DNA of 64,000 nt from Hofstenia miamia (GCA_900660155.1 CABFPE010000032.1:251017-315016); one strand, 5' to 3'; positions 9,476 through 22,099 are shown, counted from the stretch's first letter. Program-made: numbers and translations. Notes: a model not told the origin generated them from the sequence alone.

Positions 9476-12400
9476 TTAAAATGGGACACCAAAGTGATGG
9501 TCGTGTTATATTCTCGCTTATTGATAAAATTAAAATGATATTTTTCCTGGAATTATTACGATCCATGAAGCCAAAGATCTCCTGCATAGAATAGCAAAGA
9601 TCCCACTCCACCAAATGTTTCAAAAACTTTACAAGGATTCTGCTGCAGAAGTGCTTTTATGGATTTATGAAAAAGAAGAATTTGAAGAAAAACGCTCACT
9701 TGGTTTAAATTTGAATCCAAATCATGAAGAAACAACATGTAAAAACTTGTTATTGGAATATAGTGACACGATTGAAAATGAAAACACAGTAGATATTACA
9801 AAGATTGTCGAAACCTTTCACAGACATTCACATAATGTCACTTCCAACAAACAGCAACAAATTTCGTTTACAGAAGTACCAAGTCCGCCAAGTACTCTGG
9901 CAAATTTCAAAGAAATATTTTAAAAGAAATACAAGCGGGGACTACAATGCTTTGCGTTGACAATTCAATCCTAAGAAATGTGGCTACAGAAAATCTAATT
10001 GTTAAAGAAAAATACACATTTCATTCATATCGTGGAATGAGTACACCCGATTTAATACAGCTGGCTAGGTCATGCCTGTAAAGTTCACATAAAAACCATT
10101 GTTGTTAATCCTGACTTAGTTAATGCTTTTAAAAATAGGAGCTCTGGATGATTTCAAATTTCAAATCTGTCAACTAATTTTCGCCTGAAAAAATAATCTT
10201 ATCTGAAATAACTCCGATAATTCGTAAAGAAAAAATTCACAAAATCAAATACACATACTATTTTAATGGAGCATTAAAGGATATTGCAGAAAGCAGACAC
10301 AATGTTGGGCTGATCAAAGTTTTTGAAAATATATTATTTTTAATGAGGACCGCAATCTAATTAACAGCAAATTTCTTGCAAATAATGGCCTTAATTTGTC
10401 CAGAAAATGTTTAAGAATTGTCATAAAAGAAATAAAGACTTTCTTTAATCATAATGATCTGATTAAAAAAAATGAAAAAACAAAAAAGAACTTATGAGAA
10501 AGTAAAGACCTTCTATTCAAGCATGGCAATGCCAAAACGCAGTTACCGGGATTCCCTAAATGAAAATTAATCTCACCAAGATATGAAATTCCCTCTAGAA
10601 AATAGTAAAACCTCTAACTATGATGCTCAACTGAAAACTCTCCTGAAGCAATTAGTTCAATTATTACAATGAAAATGGATTGCAGGTACTCTCTTAAATT
10701 TTTTATATTTATATGCTTGATACAGCTGGCACTTTCTAAAATTAGCTGGCAGCTATATGGTACAAGGTGCTCATACTGTTAGGTGCTAAGTCCTAGTAGC
10801 TTGTACAGAAAAAATTGTTAGTTTTCGCTTGCCATACATTTAACTATATCAAGTTCATATTCATTTATCTATTATTGATATGGCAAGGAGACATTTACCT
10901 GTACCCCGGCCCTCAAATTTTTGATAGTTATGATTTACCAAATGTACTCCAAAATTTTAAATGTAATTTGCGTACTTGAACGCAGGAGTTTATCAGCATT
11001 TATCAGCACATAGAGCTCAATTTAAAAATATGTTTACTCAACTAGATGATAAAACAATATGGGTAATTACAGGGACATGCATTACTGACACTCCAGCTGA
11101 CCTAATCAATCTCAATAACACAAGTTTCGATGTGTTCTAAAAAAATCGAAATGGACTTGTTTGGAGGACTTATGTTAATTGCCCAAATACTTTACTGCCA
11201 CTAGGTGTGATTTTCGCGAACACCCCATCCTGTCTTGGAGACGTTATGGATTGAGCTCCATAGGTACAAAAATATTCCAAATAGCTTAGCTTGATTAAAA
11301 TTAGATATTTCCCACGTAAACGATTGAGTTACAAAAACAATTTGTATTGTCAACTCCAACATTAACTACCTTAATCAAAGTGAAAGGCACCATATTGAAT
11401 GATAAATTTGGAATTGACATTGTAAAAACTACTACTCGGATAAGACAAGACACTTTACTTGATTATTTTTTAACTAATGCACTAGATTTTGGATTTTATC
11501 ACTCATTTTTATTCAATTCATTTTCTGCTCATAACTTGTGTGTATGTGTGTATATGTGTCTACTCATCGACTGAAAACTAAAACGTATAAATATGTAAGG
11601 CATAGAGACTTTATAAATTTCAAGAATATCAATTTGCAATGAGGTCTTTCACCAACATGAATGAATTTGCTTATTTACAAAAGAAATATGTGAAACTAAA
11701 TAAGATTCATATTTATAAGAGCCAAAATATACTATATCTCGAGAAGAGCAAAAAGGTTGCTTCAGAAGACTATAACAGCTCATCGCCTACCATTTCTCAA
11801 TGTAAGCTTGAGGAAATTAATAAGGAATTAAAAGATGAAGTTAGGTTGTATCAGGATAAATGTAACTTATCAGCCTTCAATAAACTTTCAGAGTGTAGGG
11901 AGAAATGGAAGTTAATAAATCGGAGGCTAAATAAGGAAAATGGATTATGGTGCAACATTTAACGTAGAAGATAAATAATAGCCTAATCACTTATCAAAAA
12001 TGTATTGCAAATCACATAAATAAGAATTTGCAACATTTAATGGTGCTAATGTAGCATATACCAATAACGCCAATGTCAGGCCTTTCCGATTTATTAGTCG
12101 ATATGAACTCACTAAGTAGATTAGGCGTCTTGACAGTAACAATTCTTCTGGAAGTACTGAAATTCCAATATTTATTATTGAGAAATTTTTGATACTTTTG
12201 AAGAGGTATTGCTATTCATATTTAATTACTCCATACGCACGTAAACATTCTCAGACCAATTTAAGTGAACAGATATTACACCCAACTTCAAGAAAAGCAA
12301 TTCTTTATTAACAGAACTACAGACCAATTGCTATTTGCAATCCACTTTCAAGAGCTTTCGATCGTTTATTGTGCAAGTAAATAAATGAATATTTAGTAGG

Positions 12401-13700
12401 TAATGAAATTGTAGCTAAAATCCAATACTTGATTAAAAATGGCTGCTGTACAACGCGCGCCTTGCTCTCTATAACAGATAGCACAAGATTATCATTAAAC
12501 CAGAATCTCTGTACAGCGATAGCCTTACTTGTCATAATTAAGGCTTTTGACAGCATTAATCACTCCATTCTTTATATCAAATTAGAATGCCATGGTTTTC
12601 ATTGTAACTCTAGAACATTTATCCAGGCTGCATTAATGAAAGACATCAACTGGTAAAAATAGGAAACACATTTTCTAATTACTTACATTCTAGTAAAGGT
12701 GTGCCAAAATGGAATGTATTAGGGCCAGTCCTGTTTACCCTTTATATATCATATCAAATCACATTAACTGGGAATCAAAGACTGCTGAATTATTTATATA
12801 ATTTATGTAAATAATTCAGACGTCCTTGCTGGGAATTATATCAATACGCAGATTACAAATGATTGAACAGGCATGTTAGCCCTATAAAAACAGTAGATAA
12901 ACTGAATACTAATATAACAATTATCAAACATTGCTTTACTCACCATAAATTAACATCATTGAACTACAAAAAGACACCATTTACTCTCTTTACCCCAAAT
13001 AATATTAGTTCCACTTCCAAAAATATTTCACTAAAAGTAGATGTCACCAATGATACAATTTCTCAATCCAATGTAGTCCATTATTTAGGATTAGAAATTG
13101 ATCGCAAATTGTCTTTTGAAAGTTTCCTAAATAGTAAAATCACCAAAGATGTACGCGAATCTTTTATGCATTTGAAATCAGCCACTACACCTATGCTTAT
13201 AATCTATTGAATTGCTTATACACCCGTCAACAAGAACTCATTAATAGAGTATTTCACTGGTTCATTTCTACATTGTTTCAAATTAGCAAACAAGATACTC
13301 GCAGAAAATTACAATTTTCATCTAAATATCAAATAAGGTTTTTTAGCCTGTAAACTTGGTACAAATATTTGCACAAATTGTCACAAGCAACTAGATTTCC
13401 AGACAATGTCATAGCTTGCAATACACGCACTAACATCTTTATAAAAAATGAGAAATTTTAGTGCAAATGTTATCAAGACTCATTTGTAGTTAGCACTATA
13501 AGCATGTGGAATAAATTTCATGCACAAATAAGGAATGCCTCCAATATTAAAATATTCAAGAAAAAAACAATTTATATTAGGATCATCTAAGAGATTAAAT
13601 GTGGGGCAAGGAATGATCGAGTAATTATGTTTATTTATATAATGTTATTTTTGTATATTTTATGTATCATTTGTTAAAAAGTTATTGAAATATAACTAAT
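9470..13700 (+). mobile_element. LINE copy C: old, roughly full-length CR1-like element
   Basis: This relative of copy B has the same domain order but is far more decayed. The ORF1 esterase-like region reads TMLCVDNSILRNVATENLIV and YRGMSTPDLIQLARSC (about 9940-10,080) and IVVNPDLVNAF (about 10,100-10,130). A 2A relic is at 10,857-10,913. Endonuclease pieces include SFDVF.KNRNGL (about 11,130-11,160), NINYLNQSERHHIE (about 11,355-11,400) and LLDYFLTNALDFGF (about 11,456-11,497). RT pieces include YRPIAICNPLSRAFDR (about 12,310-12,365), VIIKAFDSINHSI and GVPKWNVLGPVLFTLYIS (about 12,700-12,750). The thumb reads VVHYLGLEIDRKLSFESF (about 13,075-13,125), and the element ends GSSKRLNVGQGMIE-stop at 13,624. 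It carries many stops and frameshifts. Confidence 0.8.
10857..10913 (+). other. Decayed 2A-type motif in LINE C
   Basis: The translation reads IYLLLIWQGDIYLYPGP. The GDI....PGP skeleton and the hydrophobic lead-in match copy B, with Glu and Asn positions changed by decay. It again sits between the esterase-like and endonuclease regions, so the motif belongs to the family rather than to one copy. Confidence 0.65.
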
Positions 13701-13724
13701 GACGTTTATTATTTACAACGTTCA

Positions 13725-14255
13725 GGTAAAATTAAGTGATCATGCTACATATTTGGGTGTTGATACTGACGAAGATTTCAAATTTGATCATTTTCTCATT
13801 AAAAAGATACAAAAAATGGCTTCTGACGTTAAAAATTTGTGACCAGAATACCATGTTCAACTTTGCATGTACTTTGTTTATCGTAATTTCATTATTGTTC
13901 ATTTATATTTATTAAATTTAATGCAAAAAGCCGCTATTTATTATCAAAAACTTTTAAATGGTCATTAATACTAATAAATTTTGCACGTAAGCACATGCAT
14001 GTCACTGAATACAGAAAAGTATAATACATTGTCCTCGCTAAATGAAATACAATTCCATGCAGCCGCAATTTTTTAAACATAAATATGGCCGAGAATCAAT
14101 GTCCTTTCTTGTAAATCCGCGAACACATACATTTATTTCCAGCAGTATTTTCTATCCTTGTTTTCATCGAAAATCCTCTAATATTTGGAAAAATTTAAAG
14201 GTTAACAGTCATATAAACTATAGATATTCTATAAGTGCAGATATGAGCATTTAAT
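13725..14255 (+). mobile_element. LINE copy D: CR1-like 3' fragment
   Basis: The fragment begins in the RT thumb: KLSDHATYLGVDTDEDFKFDHFLIKKI (13,731-13,811), parallel to the thumb of copies A and C. It ends with a typical LINE C-terminus, FKHKYGRESMSFLVNPRTHTF...SNIWKNL (about 14,075-14,200). It is 5'-truncated, with a non-matching stretch between the two readable parts (about 13,850-14,040). It directly follows the end of copy C. Confidence 0.6.
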
Positions 14256-15285
14256 ATAACGAGAGGGCAACGTTAGCAGAATTATTTTAACTGCAGAGTA
14301 CTATTTTATAGTCATTAACACATCTTCTGTTGAAAGTGAGCCTACGGTTATACAGACAGATACGGGTAAGACTTTTACGGTACAGCTACGGCTTCTTTGG
14401 GTACCATCACCTATGAACCTCTTACATGCGGGCATTGCTATCAGAAATACCCTAGACGCGCAGCTCTGGTACCTGTACATGTACACAAAACTGTAGTTCT
14501 AGAAAGATAAAAAGTCACTCAAACCTATCTAAAGACCAATTTTTGGTGGTTTCTATGTATACTACCTGTGTTACCAGCCCTTTAGTTGATAAGTACTTTA
14601 ATTTTTCTTAAAATCGTCTTCAACAACTTGAGGGCTGGTACATTCCAATGATACAAAAAATATAAATCAAATCCCAAGAGGAATAGCAAACGAAAAATAA
14701 TATTACTAATGAAAAATGTGCCTTTCTAGTTTTTCTTCTGGTAAGAGTCCTGATGACTTGATCATAGTCTATTATGCGCAACAGTAGGTGTTCGAGGCAA
14801 ATGAAAAAATATGAAATATTACATTAAACTATTAGTGCATACCGAGTAGGGGCGGTGTCGATGCTTTCAATTTTAAATTTATAATTCTATTATTCACCAC
14901 TTATCCAATATCATGGAAATTGCAGTTATTGACATAAGGCTACTATTTGATCTGCATTTAAGAATATATTATTTTAGCTTTTATCAACAGAGTGAGATTT
15001 CGAAATTTTTATATATCAATTTTATTTCAAATTTCTTTCATTTAATGACAGATGCATAAACAATTAATCCTACGAATTTTTATTACATAGCATTAATAAG
15101 AACTGTTTCTTGAATTAAATTTATACAACTAATTATCTATTTAAATATTGATTGACAGCTACTATATGAAATATAGTGTGTGAAGCGTCCTTAAAAATCG
15201 CATTCACGAATATTGAGCTGAAGAGGATTGTTAACAGCTCTTTAGCATGTGGTAATCTTTGATCTATTGAAAACAAAGTCATTTT
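14256..15285. other. No gene seen
   Basis: Mixed-composition non-coding sequence. A GC-richer patch at 14,330-14,480 is open on the minus strand for 61 codons, but the translation is not recognisable. Confidence 0.5.
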
Positions 15286-15760
15286 TCAATCTAAGATTTC
15301 AAAAATAAGCTGAGCATTAATTATGTTTAGTGGAAAATTTTGGAGACCTTTATATCTTAAAGAACACAGGCGTACATAGTTTACCAGTTGTACTAAAATT
15401 TTCAAGCATTGGATGTCAAAACAATCTTGCGGGATGGGGTTGCGGTTTGATGCTAGATATGAATGTAATAAGCCTGAAATATGCTTCATCCCTCTAGGCT
15501 TAGATGGTAAAACTCCCATAGCCATAACCAATTAGTTTGCATAGGACATTCCAGATAGTGCAGTACAGTGAACCCTGGATTATCCACTGCACTGCCCTCT
15601 CGTGATGCTGATTTTTTACCATTTCAAACAGGCAAGATATAAATTCGGGACCTACCTCTTCTACCAGCCTTACCGTGAAATTATGTTGATATGCTATAGC
15701 AGTGGATATTAGACGGATGATTGTACATAGTAGAATTTTTGATATGATTAAGCTTTTCAA
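15286..15760 (-). pseudogene. Unidentified coding-like relic on minus strand
   Basis: Two overlapping minus-strand reading frames (15,760-15,500 and 15,531-15,286) meet at what looks like a single frameshift near 15,510-15,530. Together they give about 160 residues of protein-like composition. Fragments read VRLVEEVGPEFISCLFEMV, NQHHERAVQWIIQGS, then SGLLHSYLASNRNPIPQ and CLKILVQLVNYVRLCSLRY. It is helical and Leu/Ile-rich, somewhat like a helical-repeat protein. I do not recognise the family. It could be a decayed host exon, a processed pseudogene or an eroded transposon protein. Confidence 0.3.
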
Positions 15761-16086
15761 TGTGGTATGTACAAAATTTGATTAGTCATTACCAAGTTTT
15801 GGTAGATTCCTATTAAATTTTCACTTCCAGATGTAGTTAAGGGTAAATTACTATATTAGTAGTAAAATTATTGAAACGTATTCAATCGGTCCAAGTGTAA
15901 GGTTAGCACCAAAAGTTCTGAATTGGATGCAATTGGGAACAGTTGATATCACAGGACTTGGACACGAATGTGATGATCAAAGCATTTCCTATTTCTGTCC
16001 AAATAAAGCATTATATTAGAAATACAAACCCGATGAGCACACATACACATGCAGTATTGCTTCTTTCAACACTTTCTTTACAAACC

Positions 16087-16117
<31 letters not shown>

Positions 16118-16768
16118 NNNNNNNNNNNNNNNNNNNNNNNNNNNNNNNNNNNNNNNNNNNNNNNNNNNNNNNNNNNNNNNNNNNNNNNNNNNNNNNNNNN
16201 NNNNNNNNNNNNNNNNNNNNNNNNNNNNNNNNNNNNNNNNNNNNNNNNNNNNNNNNNNNNNNNNNNNNNNNNNNNNNNNNNNNNNNNNNNNNNNNNNNNN
16301 NNNNNNNNNNNNNNNNNNNNNNNNNNNNNNNNNNNNNNNNNNNNNNATATATATATATTCTGTGCACCATCTATTAAAACAAATCAGAAGAAATAGCATG
16401 TTTAAAACCCAATAAGCATTAAATAAATTTTGATAATAATCACTATTGTTTTTCTTAGAGTGAAATTTAGAGTTTTCTGGAAAAAGAAAGTCGTATGTTT
16501 GAGATTTAGGCATTTACATATAAGTAGTGTTAAAAGAAAAAATAAAACTAGAAATTAGGTTATTTTTGAAAATCATAAATGTTTGATAATTTCTATGATT
16601 ATTTTTAAAGTGAATATTATTTACAATACAGCTATACTTTATTTGTATTGATAAATATATGTTAAATGGATTACTGTTTGCTTGATGTTCTGTAAATATC
16701 ATGCAATTACGAAATTCCAATCGCATTGAACTATTTCTCTAGAACATATATTGCAGTTTGTGAATATA
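15761..16768. other. No gene seen; (TA)n and sequence gap
   Basis: AT-rich sequence. A (TA)n run at 16,091-16,117 leads into 229 Ns (16,118-16,346) and resumes as (TA)n, so the gap is probably an unresolved microsatellite. Nothing coding is apparent. Confidence 0.7.
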
Positions 16769-18168
16769 CAGTTTAGCCATTAATTTCCAACAACAGCTAA
16801 AAATATGAAAAATCTATTATATTTAACATGTCTTACATTGGGAGCCTCATGAGCATCAGTAAATCGATAATAACAGCCAATGAAAATACAGATAGAACGG
16901 AAAGTGAATTTCATTAGTCTACATTTTGGTTAAATTTTGTAATATACTCAGATAACTGGGTACAACAGCCATATACTTGATAGTGCTGAAATGCCAACTA
17001 GTGAAACTAATCGTGCTAATATCAAACTTTTGCGGGAAGATGGCTATAGCGAACGTCAGATTGCAGTTAGATCATCATTAGCAAAATCAACAGTACATGA
17101 TATCATTAAAATAATCAAAGAAACTGGATCCCAACAAAAAAAAGGCAACCAGGAAGACCAAGGATCACAAGTAATCAAACCAACAACAAGATTCAACGCT
17201 CTGTACTCATTAATCCTTCAATATCAAGTAGAGAAATTCGTGCAAACCTATCTGCAGATGTTATAGTCAAAGAACAATTAGAAGACGACTTCTTGTTGAT
17301 GAAGGACTCTGTTCATGCCAGCCTGCCTTGAAACCTCGTTTGTCAAAGAAAAATATAAATGATAGGTTAGCATTCTGTAGACTGTATGAGAACTGGAATG
17401 AAGACCAGTGGGCAAATGTAATGTTCTCAGATGAGACACTAATTTAGCAGTTCAACAAACATAGATCTCTTATTCGGCGACCAAAAAATGTACATTATAA
17501 TTCCCGATACACAATAGCAGCAGTTTAAATGTGTCACTCAATTATGGTCTGAGGAGTAATAAGTGCCAATGGCCGTTGTGGCATTTATTTTGTAGGACAA
17601 GGGAAGACTGTAAACTTTAAGGAATATTTGAAAATTCTATATTAAAAGGTACCCCAATGGATGACAACTAGAAGGTGTACTGTATTTCAACAAGATGACG
17701 TCCCATGTCATCAGTCTCGGGAGGTCAAATCTTGGCTGTGTGAGAATAATATTACAGTTTTGAGTTCTTGGCCGGGGTCCTCACCGGACCTTAACCCAAT
17801 TGAAAATTGTTGGGTTAAATTAAAGGCAGCTGTGGCTAAAAGAAATCCAACATCTCTAGATCATCTTAAAGACATTATTCGTGAGGCCTGGTGCAAGGAA
17901 ATGTCTTTGGAATACTGTCAGTCACTGATAAATTCCATGCATCAACGTATCAAAGCTGTCAAAGCAGCAAATGGTGGCACTACAAAATACTGAACAAACT
18001 GTAAATTTTATAATAAACTTCAAATAAGAGCATTTCTTGTATTCTATAACATTCTCACATATTTGTTTCAATTTATAACTGATGATTTGAAAAAAATTTC
18101 AGTAAATAATAAAAACATTAGTTTTACTTAAAATAAACTTGGTGGTTGGAAATTAATGGCCAACACTG
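16769..18168 (+). mobile_element. Tc1-like DNA transposon, 1,400 bp, with intact ends
   Basis: The ends are inverted repeats of about 23-24 bp: CAGTTTAGCCATTAATTTCC on the left, and CAGTGTTGGCCATTAATTTC on the inverted right, differing by one indel and one substitution. TA duplications flank both sides (16,767-16,768 and 18,169-18,170). The interior encodes one broken transposase. The length and layout are those of a complete Tc1-type element, so it was whole on arrival and decayed in place. Confidence 0.9.
16991..17992 (+). pseudogene. Tc1-like transposase with DD35E spacing, disrupted
   Basis: Starts at ATG 16,991 (MPTSETNRANIKLLREDGYS) with an N-terminal helix-turn-helix (SERQIAVRSSLAKSTVHDII). 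The middle continues in other frames: RRLLVDEGLCSCQPALKPRL, INDRLAFCRLYENWNEDQW, and VMFSDETLI with the first catalytic Asp (about 17,421-17,445). Then come a TAG after TLI, and stops near 17,526 and 17,551. The C-terminal third (17,661-17,992) is open: FQQDDVPCH holds the second Asp and SPDLNPIENCW the catalytic Glu. Thirty-five residues lie between these two, one more than the usual Tc1 DD34E. At least three stops plus frameshifts make it inactive. Confidence 0.85.
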
Positions 18169-18170
18169 TA

Positions 18171-19210
18171 CGTTATAGAAAGAGAAAAATTGTACATAGC
18201 CTCAGAAATCTTTGCTAGTTAGCAGATTTACATAATACGATTTGTAACATGCTTCTACCATGATAACAAATTAGAAGTTCTGCTTAAATCACTTGTGAAG
18301 TTCGAATGTACTTAAAGAGCAATGTTGTGATTACCATGATATTAATTTTACATGTAGGTTATTAAAATTTTTGTTATGTGACACGTTTCTTATTAACTAT
18401 CTAAAAAACAGTCTGTTAAAACAAAGGAGTCTCAAAAAATATTGAATGTGTCATCAATTTCACAATTGCTCACTTTATTCATTGAATAAGAATATTGAAT
18501 TGAAAAAACTATCTGTACTTTAATTTAAGTTTTGTACTGCAGCATAAATTGCAATCAATTATACATCTCTTTAGCTTCACAGCTAAAATAGCAAAGTTAG
18601 TTGCTTTCTTAGTTGTATTATGAAAAAAGTCTCACAGAGTATTGAATGTGACATAAATTTCACAATTCCTCACTTTAGTAGTTTGAAAAAACAATTTTTA
18701 ATGTCTTTTCTAAATATGAGTGATCTTAACTTTCCATGCCAAGTAATCTTATGGAATTTATATCAAAGCAAATTTATGCCACAAATGCCACAAAAAATTT
18801 TACATAAGAACAGAAATCACTATATATTGGCTGAATTTAATATGAATATTATAGAATTATAAAGATAATTCTCACTGAAAAAAATATGGATGGCCCTTAC
18901 AAATTTTCAAATCACTATGAAATACTTCAAAAACTGATTTTATGTGTGCTAGTAATTGCATTTATGGATACTTTAGGGTTTTCAGGAAAACTTCTAAAGT
19001 AAAATGTATTTGCATTCAACTAATTTTGCAATGGTATGAAACTTATAAAAAACAGTTATGAAATATTATATATTTGCGCACTAGATTTTGATAATTTACT
19101 TCAAAATAAAAATGAAGTTAAAATATCATAGCCTGCATATTTAACTTTTGGGTTGAATGCACTTGCATAATATTTGAATATGGAAAAAATGAAAAACATT
19201 AATATTGTAT
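18171..19210. other. AT-rich, no gene; short local direct repeat
   Basis: A unit of about 49 bp, beginning GTCTCA and ending TCACTTTA, occurs at about 18,430-18,478 and, with changes, at about 18,629-18,677. The 80-codon open stretch covering the second copy is not recognisable. CpG is scarce from here onward. Confidence 0.5.
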
Positions 19211-19214
19211 TTAA

Positions 19215-19408
19215 CACATTGACTGCCATGTATCAATATATATATGGATACATGTTATATCCCAAATTTGCCTTGTATCCATATGATTATTTCAGATGCT
19301 TTTATTTGTGGACTTATAAAGGCGATCAATGATATTTTGACATGGAATGAATTAAAAAAAATTGGGCCTATTGCTCACATCAAGGATTTGGCTGTGGCAG
19401 TCAATGTG
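19215..19408. mobile_element. piggyBac-type MITE, 194 bp
   Basis: It is bounded by TTAA on both sides (19,211-19,214 and 19,409-19,412), the target duplication of piggyBac elements. It has a perfect 14-bp terminal inverted repeat, CACATTGACTGCCA. Just inside the left end, CATGTATC and GGATACATG form a second, subterminal inverted repeat around an AT core. There is no transposase, so it is non-autonomous. Confidence 0.75.
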
Positions 19409-19412
19409 TTAA

Positions 19413-20048
19413 AGCAAACAGGCATTAACTTGTTAACACAAAAAGAAACAAACAAACTTTTAACTTAACTAACCTGTGCAAATAATTGCTAAAATTGTTA
19501 ATAATAAAAACTATTATCATAAAGCTTAGCAATGAATGTTTTTACTTTTGAAAAATGTCATAGAAATTGAAAACCATACTATCATTATAATATAATATGC
19601 TTTCTTTAAGAAGAGGAAACCTTTTTTCATTGTCAGGTCCATCTGCTCTCAACTCCACCATTTTCTCCATCTATACATTGACAATGGAAATAAATGAAAA
19701 TATAACAATCCCTCTTAACACATTTATAACTAATTTTAAACCCCTACAGTCCAAATATCAATTCATTTTTTCAATTAAAACAATTTTGAAATAGTAATTT
19801 ATATATCTATCAAATGACATTGCCATTTTTTTCAAATTTCAATCAATATTCATATTATTTCATTAAATTGTGAACAAAGCATTGAGCAAATAAAAAATCT
19901 AACAGTGTGAATAGATTCAGAAGGTTTGAAAATAGGTACAATCTTCAGTTTTAGAACAAAAATCAGCTTATGAAGCCCTTATAAAAATATATTTCTTTAA
20001 CCCAACTTCCATAGACTGTCACATTAATTAAAAATTAAAACCAAATCA
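19413..20048. other. No gene seen
   Basis: AT-rich, CpG-poor sequence. Around 19,890-19,960 it resembles the sequence just upstream of the second unit of the repeat described next, which hints at an older, longer repeat array. Confidence 0.5.
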
Positions 20049-20510
20049 GAAGCACTAAATTTAGGTGGAATGAGCAATTTTAAACAAAATTTTCTTTTGG
20101 AATAGATTCCCAAAAATCAGATCTCGTAAATCTAGAGCACATTGAAATTGACACTAAGGCATTGAAGAAAATTTCACAATGCATGTAAATTTAGGCATGT
20201 GCATTCTGAATATGAAATAATTTTTCTATTTTAAAAAGTCCCTAACAAGTGGTTTTAATATCAATATTGCAATTTTAGTGTTTTTTAGCAAAATTTTAGA
20301 AATATTACATATATTTATTCAATTTACAAAGAAATGATTGCTTTAAATAAAAATCTCATAGCATGAATGAATTCAGAAGCATGAAATTTAGGCAGAATGA
20401 GCAATTTTAAACAAAAATTTACTTTGGAATTGATTCACAAAAATCAGATCTCGTAAATCTAGAGCACATTGAAATTGACACTAAGGCATTCCAGAAAATT
20501 TCACAATGTG
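20049..20510. repeat. Direct repeat, two units of about 125 bp
   Basis: Units at about 20,049-20,179 and 20,386-20,506 share long identical stretches, for example CAGATCTCGTAAATCTAGAG and ATTGACACTAAGGCATT. They differ by a modest number of changes. The offset is about 337 bp. No coding function is visible; this may be a remnant of a satellite-like or dispersed repeat. Confidence 0.65.
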
Positions 20511-21367
20511 ACATCAAGATCAACTTAAAAGACAAGAGATTGACATTTTTAAGTAATTTCAGACCTGCAGAATCTGAATACTACATCAGTTTTTCATTTT
20601 GAGCTGTAGTTAAAGAACAGTGTAAAAAGAAATCTTGCAAATTTGAGTTTTCACATTTAATTTATTGAATGACAGTGAAAGGGCTTCTAAATCTTGAAAT
20701 TTAATGCCAGAAACACATTTACCAGTCTTTATGTAGAAACATCAATATTTACTGAGAAGTAGTAGTCAATGCTCTGAAAAATGTATATTATCAAACCCCA
20801 GAAATCCTAGTATATTCAGTAACCACAATAAAATCTCAAAGAAATTGACAGAATTGATCACAGATATCAAAAAATGGAGGAAAATGTAATTGATATTTCA
20901 AGGTTTATCCATAGTATCCATTTTCATCATCCACAACATACATTTAAAAAAACAATGATTTTTTGCAAGTTTATAGGGGTGTCCTTATATGAAGTGAAAT
21001 ATTACTAAACAAAATCACTATAATTTTTAAAAAATTACTTACCCATCCTATAATATTAATATCTAAAAGAGAAATTTAACATTATGGAAAATTGACAGGG
21101 AATTTTGGGAAAATTGTTTTTGAATCTTATTTCTTGTATTACTGCAAATATCTCAAAGTAAAAATTTCCAATTTTTGAAATATTAATTTTGAGAAAAACG
21201 TTTTTTTAGTTGGAATTTTTAAAACTTTCCACAAAAAAATTAGCATCTTCTTGGAAAACTGCACATTTTGGTGTCTTATTCATAGCTTCATTATATCAAA
21301 AGTTATTAAGGAAAATATCTTTTCTGAAAAAATTGCCCAGCACTGACTAGCATAACTCAGCCAATAT
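20511..21367. other. No gene seen
   Basis: AT-rich, CpG-poor non-coding sequence up to the left LTR of the gypsy composite. Confidence 0.6.
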
Positions 21368-21557
21368 TGTAGCATTGGCCAGTAGTTGTTATTATTTATT
21401 GGCCAGACCTCAGACTTTTTGTTGTTGGTGACTGGTTGTTGTCATATTTGTACATATTGTTAATAGCAGTGTATATAAAGAACAAAGCATTTGTAAGTAG
21501 AAAATAGTTTGAACTGTATTCTCTTCTTGTTCAATAGAATCACCCCAGTGATTCTCA
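21368..21557 (+). repeat. 5' LTR of gypsy composite
   Basis: 190 bp beginning TGTAGCATTGGCCAGTAG. It is clearly the same family as the LTRs at 31,938-32,127, 47,912-48,089, 48,606-48,796 and 50,822-51,002. A TATATAAAG box-like motif lies inside. It is followed by a primer-binding-like sequence (GCGACCATGACAGG) matching that of the TRIM copies apart from small changes. Confidence 0.85.
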
Positions 21558-22099
21558 TTGCGACCATGACAGGACTTCTGATGTGATCCTGAATAACTAT
21601 GTTACTGTCACTGGTTATTAGATGTTTTTAACTCGTTTTGTTTATTGCTACTTGTTTAAGTTCTTTTTGTCTCAGTGCTTCTATGTGTTGGATTTATTAC
21701 CAAATGTCACCATATCCCCTTTTTGGGTTGTTTATTTATGATTTCTATGATCTGCATGTTTTGTTAGTAGTTGGGAAAGTGCTCCTAACTGTCAATTTAT
21801 CTAGTTATTTGGAAAGTGTATTGTTCTTAGTTATTTATGGATTCTAATCATACAATGGTTTGTTCTCCTTGTTTTGGGACTCCTCCCACACAGAGCATCC
21901 TCCTCTATACAAGTGGTAGTATGCTGGACATTACCCCTTGTACCATTGGATCATTGTTTAATTTATCATTACTGAATTCTCCTATGCAAGTTTCACAGAG
22001 GAGTGATCATTGAATTTTAAATACTCAGAATGCTTCAACTATTCCTTACAGTAATCCCAGCCAAGTTTCTCTGAGGAATGCTCCACCAATTCCAGTTCA

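Noticed and set aside
14301-14486. 61-codon minus-strand open frame in a GC-richer patch
   Set aside because: Translation has no family resemblance and no supporting exon borders.
19244-19468. 74-codon open frame
   Set aside because: Mostly lies inside the piggyBac-type MITE, whose inverted structure explains the sequence.
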